Assembly: GCA_946887385.1 (NCBI GenBank)
Contig: CAMPKU010000078.1
Location: 1 to 16,843 of the forward strand
Reading direction: 5' to 3'
Origin: an uncultured Gammaproteobacteria bacterium
GTDB lineage: Bacteria > Pseudomonadota > Gammaproteobacteria > Rariloculales > Rariloculaceae
Length of the DNA: 16,843 nt
Of the stretch, positions 14,130 through 16,843 are shown piece by piece. Both the position numbers and the translations under genes were made by a program. The stretch's first letter is position 1. Every line of letters begins with the position of its first letter. The notes under the pieces are model-generated. The model did no database searches and was not told the DNA's origin. It was given only the letters and a program-made list of their open reading frames with translations.

Positions 14130-15173
14130 GTGTCGCTGGGTCCGTTGATGATCGATCTCCGGGGCAAGGAGCTCTTGCCCGACGAGCGAAAGTGGCTCGA
14201 GTCGCCGCTCGTCGGCGGCGTGATCCTTTTCTCGCGTAATTTCGAGAGCGTGCCGCAGCTCACGAAGCTCGTTGCCGACATTCATGCCGTTCGCCAGCCG
14301 CCGCTGCTCGTGACCGTGGACCAGGAGGGCGGCCGCGTGCAGCGTTTTCGCCAGCCGTTCTCGCGGCTGCCGCCGCTGCGCGCGGTGGGCCGGCTGCACG
14401 ACGAGGACCGTGAGGCGGCGCTGCGGGCGGCCGCTGCGCTCGGTTGGCTGATGGCGGCGGAGCTGCGCGCCGCGGGCGTGGACTTGAGCTTCGCGCCGTG
14501 CGTGGATCTCGACCGCGGCCTTGCGGAGGTCATCGGCGACCGCGCGCTGCATCGGGAGCCCGCGGTGGTCGCGGCGCTCGCGCGCCGCTTTGCCACGGGC
14601 GCGAAAAGGGCCGGGATGGCCGTCACCGCCAAGCACTTCCCCACGCACGCGGGCGCGCATAGCGACTCGCACACCGAGTTCGCCGTCGATAACCGCGAGC
14701 TCGCCGATCTCGACGACGACGTGCGGCCCTATCGCGACCTCATCGCCAACGGGCTTCAAGGCGTCATGGTCGCGCACGTGAGCTTTCCGGCCGTCGACTC
14801 GCGCCCGGCCAGCTTGTCGAGCTGGTGGATCGCGGACTACCTGCGCGGCGAGCTCGAATTCAAGGGTGCCGTGATCTCGGACGATTTGAGCATGGTGGGC
14901 GCGTCGGTCGTCGGCTCGGTGGCGACGCGCGTGCAGCTCGCGCTCGAGGCCGGCTGCGACCTCGTGCTGCTGTGCAATGCGCCGGAGCAAGTTCCGGCCG
15001 TGCTCGAGGTTCTACACGGGTACGTGAATCCCGCGGCACAATTGCGGCTCACGCGCCTGCATGGCCGCGGCACCTTCGACTGGGAGGCCTTGCATGCGTC
15101 CGCAGAGTGGCAGAAAGCGAGCGCGCTCGTCGCGCCGCTCTGCGCGCGCCCGAAGCTCGAGCTCGAAGGCTGA
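14130..15173 (+). CDS. nagZ: Beta-N-acetylglucosaminidase NagZ
   Basis: NagZ is a cytoplasmic GH3 glycosidase that removes GlcNAc from anhydro-muropeptides during cell-wall recycling, a step linked to ampC induction. From GTG 14130, which follows GGAG at 5 bases, it has 347 residues (E. coli 341). The family start IDLRGKEL, the TVDQEGGRVQRF loop (62-73), KHFP (168-171), the Asp179-Ser180-His181 general-acid dyad region and the nucleophile Asp251 in SDDLSM are present. The loop after KHFP reads THAGAHSDSH where most members have GHG, an unusual pair of substitutions that preserves the length and the D-S-H. ATG 14148 is a later start. A signal peptide is absent. The upstream YkuD gene fits the same pathway. 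Confidence 0.95.
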   Translation: MSLGPLMIDLRGKELLPDERKWLESPLVGGVILFSRNFESVPQLTKLVADIHAVRQPPLLVTVDQEGGRVQRFRQPFSRLPPLRAVGRLHDEDREAALRAAAALGWLMAAELRAAGVDLSFAPCVDLDRGLAEVIGDRALHREPAVVAALARRFATGAKRAGMAVTAKHFPTHAGAHSDSHTEFAVDNRELADLDDDVRPYRDLIANGLQGVMVAHVSFPAVDSRPASLSSWWIADYLRGELEFKGAVISDDLSMVGASVVGSVATRVQLALEAGCDLVLLCNAPEQVPAVLEVLHGYVNPAAQLRLTRLHGRGTFDWEALHASAEWQKASALVAPLCARPKLELEG

Positions 15174-15204
15174 GCCGGCGCCGCCGGCGGCCGCTGCGCG
15201 CGAA

Positions 15205-15726
15205 GTGCGCCGCAGCGCGCGGCGGTTGTATACGGCCGGCGACGTAGCGCGCGCGCTTGACCGGATGGCTGCCGAATTGACGCCGCGCCTGCAGGGCGCG
15301 AACCCCGTGGTGCTGGCCGTGATGCACGGCGGTGCCTACGCCGCGCTCGAGCTCTGCAAGCGGTTTCACTTTCCGCACGAGTTCGATTACGTGCACGTCA
15401 CGCGCTACCGTGGCGCGACGCGCGGCGGCGGCCTGGTCTGGCGCGTGCGGCCGCGGCGGGCGCTCGCGGGGCGCACGGTGCTCGTGGTGGACGACATCCT
15501 CGATCAAGGCAAGACCCTGCGCGCGCTCGACCTCGAGCTGCAGCGCATCGGCGTGCGTAATCGATTCAGCGCCGTGCTGGTCACGAAGCGGCTCAGGCGC
15601 CGAGCCGCGCGGCCGAACGTCACGGTAGCCGGTCTGCCGGTCGACGACGTCTATGTCTTCGGCAGCGGCATGGACTTCCGCGGCTACTGGCGGGAGCTGC
15701 GCGGCATCTACGCCGTGGCGGAGTGA
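15205..15726 (+). CDS. hpt: Hypoxanthine-guanine phosphoribosyltransferase
   Basis: This purine-salvage enzyme transfers ribose 5-phosphate from PRPP to hypoxanthine or guanine. The PRPP-binding loop VLVVDDILDQGKTL is at 92-105, the family strings VMHGGAYAALELCKRF and YVHVTRYRG precede it, and the C-terminal FGSGMDFRGYWRELRGIYAV is nearly identical to the pattern in Pseudomonas Hpt. With the GTG at 15205 it has 173 residues, about 185 being usual. Between the nagZ stop and this GTG no other start exists in frame; ATG 15094 inside nagZ is possible but would add a low-complexity Ser/Arg run. No clear ribosome site is visible. Xanthomonads also carry such a gene beside nagZ, as I recall. Confidence 0.88.
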   Translation: MRRSARRLYTAGDVARALDRMAAELTPRLQGANPVVLAVMHGGAYAALELCKRFHFPHEFDYVHVTRYRGATRGGGLVWRVRPRRALAGRTVLVVDDILDQGKTLRALDLELQRIGVRNRFSAVLVTKRLRRRAARPNVTVAGLPVDDVYVFGSGMDFRGYWRELRGIYAVAE

Positions 15727-15803
15727 CGGCGATGGCTCACTCGCCCGGTGCAATGTGATGCGCTTCATAGACGCTTGCGCGTGGCGTCATCGAACATAAT
15801 CGT

Positions 15804-16787
15804 ATGGAAACCGGCAGGGACGCACACGGCATCAGATCCCTGAATCGCCACGCGTTGGAGCAGATCGTGGCGGCCAGTCCGGCAGGCGTGGTGGTGGCCG
15901 ACGCCAACCGGCCCGACCTGCCCATCGTCTATGCGAATCCGGCCTACGAGCGGTTGACGGGCTACACCCTCGGCGAGCTCGCAGGGCGCCCCTGGGCGGC
16001 ACTGGCCCGCGCCGGCGACGCTGAGCTCGCGGAGCTTAGAGCGGCCATCAGCCGCGGCGAAGCGTACCGCGCGACGGCCCCCGAGCTGCGCAAGGACGGC
16101 ACGTCGTTCAGCAGCGAGATCAGCGTGACGCCGCTCAAAGGCGCGCGCGGCGATCTGCGCTTTTTTCTGATCACCCAGGAGCCGGCATTGCCGAGCCGCA
16201 GCGAAGCCCCGGCGGCCGATGGCTATGCCGCCGGCGACGCGTCGCCGTTGCAGGGGGAGCTCGGCCGCGCGCGCCAGAAGCTCGCATCGCTCGATCGTAT
16301 CGATCCCGCCACCGGCCTCATGCGCTTCGCGTATTTTCAAGAGATGCTGCGCCGCGATTTTGCGATGGCACGGCGCGACCGCCGCTTCGTGACGCTGCTC
16401 GCGTTCGAGATCGTGGAGTTCGATGTGTATCGGCAGACGTTCGGCGACAAGGCGGCCGACTCCTGTCAGCGCATGATCGGCGCGCAGATCATGCGTGCGC
16501 TGCGCCGCGCGGGCGATCTGTGCGCGCGCTACGACGAGTGCACGCTCGTGGCGGCCGTCGTCGGCCAGCACGCCAGCGAGATCGAGCCGCTCGCGCAGCA
16601 GATTGCGGAAAACGTGGGGCAGCTCAAGCTGCACAACCCGCGGGCCAAATCGAGCCGCTACGTTTCGACGCGCGTCACCGTGATCGGCTGCCCGCCGGGC
16701 GCGCACAACGATCCCGAGCCCGTGCTCGCGGACGCGCTCGAGGCCAAACGCCGCACTGACGCGCCGGCACGAGCCGTACGCGCCTAG
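15804..16787 (+). CDS. PAS-domain protein with degenerate GGDEF domain
   Basis: This looks like a signalling protein that has lost diguanylate cyclase activity. Residues 15-125 form a PAS domain (ASPAGVVVADANRPDLPIVYANPAYERLTGY, then a strand FFLITQE); the flavin-binding Cys motif of LOV domains is absent, so light sensing is unlikely. A short coiled linker leads to DPATGLMRFAYFQE (168-181), the usual opening of a GGDEF domain. Where RxGGDEF should stand it reads RYDECTL (242-248), and the metal and substrate positions D-x-D and N-D are E-x-V and R-Q. No EAL, HD or output domain follows in the 327 residues, and no membrane helix is present. It might be a c-di-GMP-independent scaffold or sensor. 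A stretch of 77 bases separates it from hpt. Confidence 0.82.
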   Translation: METGRDAHGIRSLNRHALEQIVAASPAGVVVADANRPDLPIVYANPAYERLTGYTLGELAGRPWAALARAGDAELAELRAAISRGEAYRATAPELRKDGTSFSSEISVTPLKGARGDLRFFLITQEPALPSRSEAPAADGYAAGDASPLQGELGRARQKLASLDRIDPATGLMRFAYFQEMLRRDFAMARRDRRFVTLLAFEIVEFDVYRQTFGDKAADSCQRMIGAQIMRALRRAGDLCARYDECTLVAAVVGQHASEIEPLAQQIAENVGQLKLHNPRAKSSRYVSTRVTVIGCPPGAHNDPEPVLADALEAKRRTDAPARAVRA

Positions 16788-16793
16788 ACCCTC

Positions 16794-16843
16794 TCAGGCG
16801 GCCGGTCGCCGCGTGCCGTCGTCGGTGACGGGCACCGGCGTGA
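16794..16843 (-). CDS. Possible C-terminal fragment of a convergent gene
   Basis: Reading the complement from the window edge, one frame gives TPVPVTDDGTRRPAA and then a TGA stop (16796-16794). The sequence looks like a plausible protein tail and the stop lies 6 bases after the PAS gene stop, as in a convergent pair. The fragment is only 15 codons long, too short to identify a family or to exclude chance. Confidence 0.3.
   Translation of the reverse strand, partial: TPVPVTDDGTRRPAA

Noticed and set aside
15770..15788. Hairpin GACGC...GCGTC between hpt and the PAS gene
   Set aside because: A 5-bp stem with a 9-base loop and no T-run; likely chance, so no terminator is called.
15795..15800. 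CATAAT as a -10 for the PAS gene
   Set aside because: It ends only 3 bases before the ATG, so transcription would begin inside the start codon region, and no -35 is in place.
1..16843. Frequent GCTCGAG/CTCGAG strings as a repeat or uptake sequence
   Set aside because: They occur inside genes in frames giving Leu-Glu or Ser-Ser and are explained by codon choice in GC-rich DNA.
1..16843. Defence system, prophage, IS, CRISPR array, tRNA or rRNA
   Set aside because: I looked for these on both strands. There is no transposase, integrase, cas gene, spaced direct-repeat array or cloverleaf that I could support.

Overview
The window is GC-rich, almost fully coding, and reads left to right on the + strand from sdhB to a PAS/GGDEF-like regulator. 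The protein families, and above all their order (sdhB-sdhE-ygfX, rpoE-rseA-rseB-rseC, lepA-lepB-DUF4845-rnc-era-recO-pdxJ-acpS, rlmD), point to a gammaproteobacterium. The 260-residue SdhB resembles the mitochondrial/alphaproteobacterial type that, as I recall it, also occurs in Xanthomonas, so I favour a chromosomal segment from a Xanthomonadales, Nevskiales or Steroidobacterales relative. This assignment is inference; no marker RNA is present. I see no phage, plasmid, IS, CRISPR, tRNA or rRNA.

Layout. (1) 1-1590: about 150 bases of GC-rich leader, then the complex II iron-sulfur subunit (sdhB), its flavinylation factor (sdhE) and the membrane protein YgfX. A short motif resembling RAYT-associated repeats sits on the sdhB stop codon. 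(2) 1591-4578: the envelope-stress module: sigma-E (rpoE), anti-sigma RseA, periplasmic RseB and membrane RseC, then a small glutaredoxin-like protein. The protease gene mucD/degP, which follows this module in Pseudomonas, is absent. (3) 4651-13129: a tightly packed run of ten housekeeping genes, lepA, lepB, a DUF4845 gene, rnc, era, recO, pdxJ, acpS, a PolB-type exonuclease and rlmD. Nearly all junctions overlap, which implies one transcription unit with translational coupling. It covers translation, protein export, RNA processing, ribosome assembly, repair, vitamin B6, acyl-carrier-protein activation and rRNA methylation. (4) 13157-15726: a CYTH triphosphate-tunnel protein, a YkuD-fold enzyme without a signal peptide, nagZ and a hypoxanthine phosphoribosyltransferase; the YkuD-nagZ pair suggests cytoplasmic muropeptide recycling. 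(5) 15804-16787: a PAS protein with a degenerate GGDEF domain. A probable fragment of a convergent minus-strand gene closes the window.

No wholly new multi-gene system is evident. The points most worth following are an apparent ATT start codon for rseC, a signal-less YkuD enzyme beside nagZ, a probable leaderless start for the CYTH gene, a sigma-E-like promoter overlapping the annotated rpoE start, a degenerate GGDEF protein and the repeat-like motif after sdhB.
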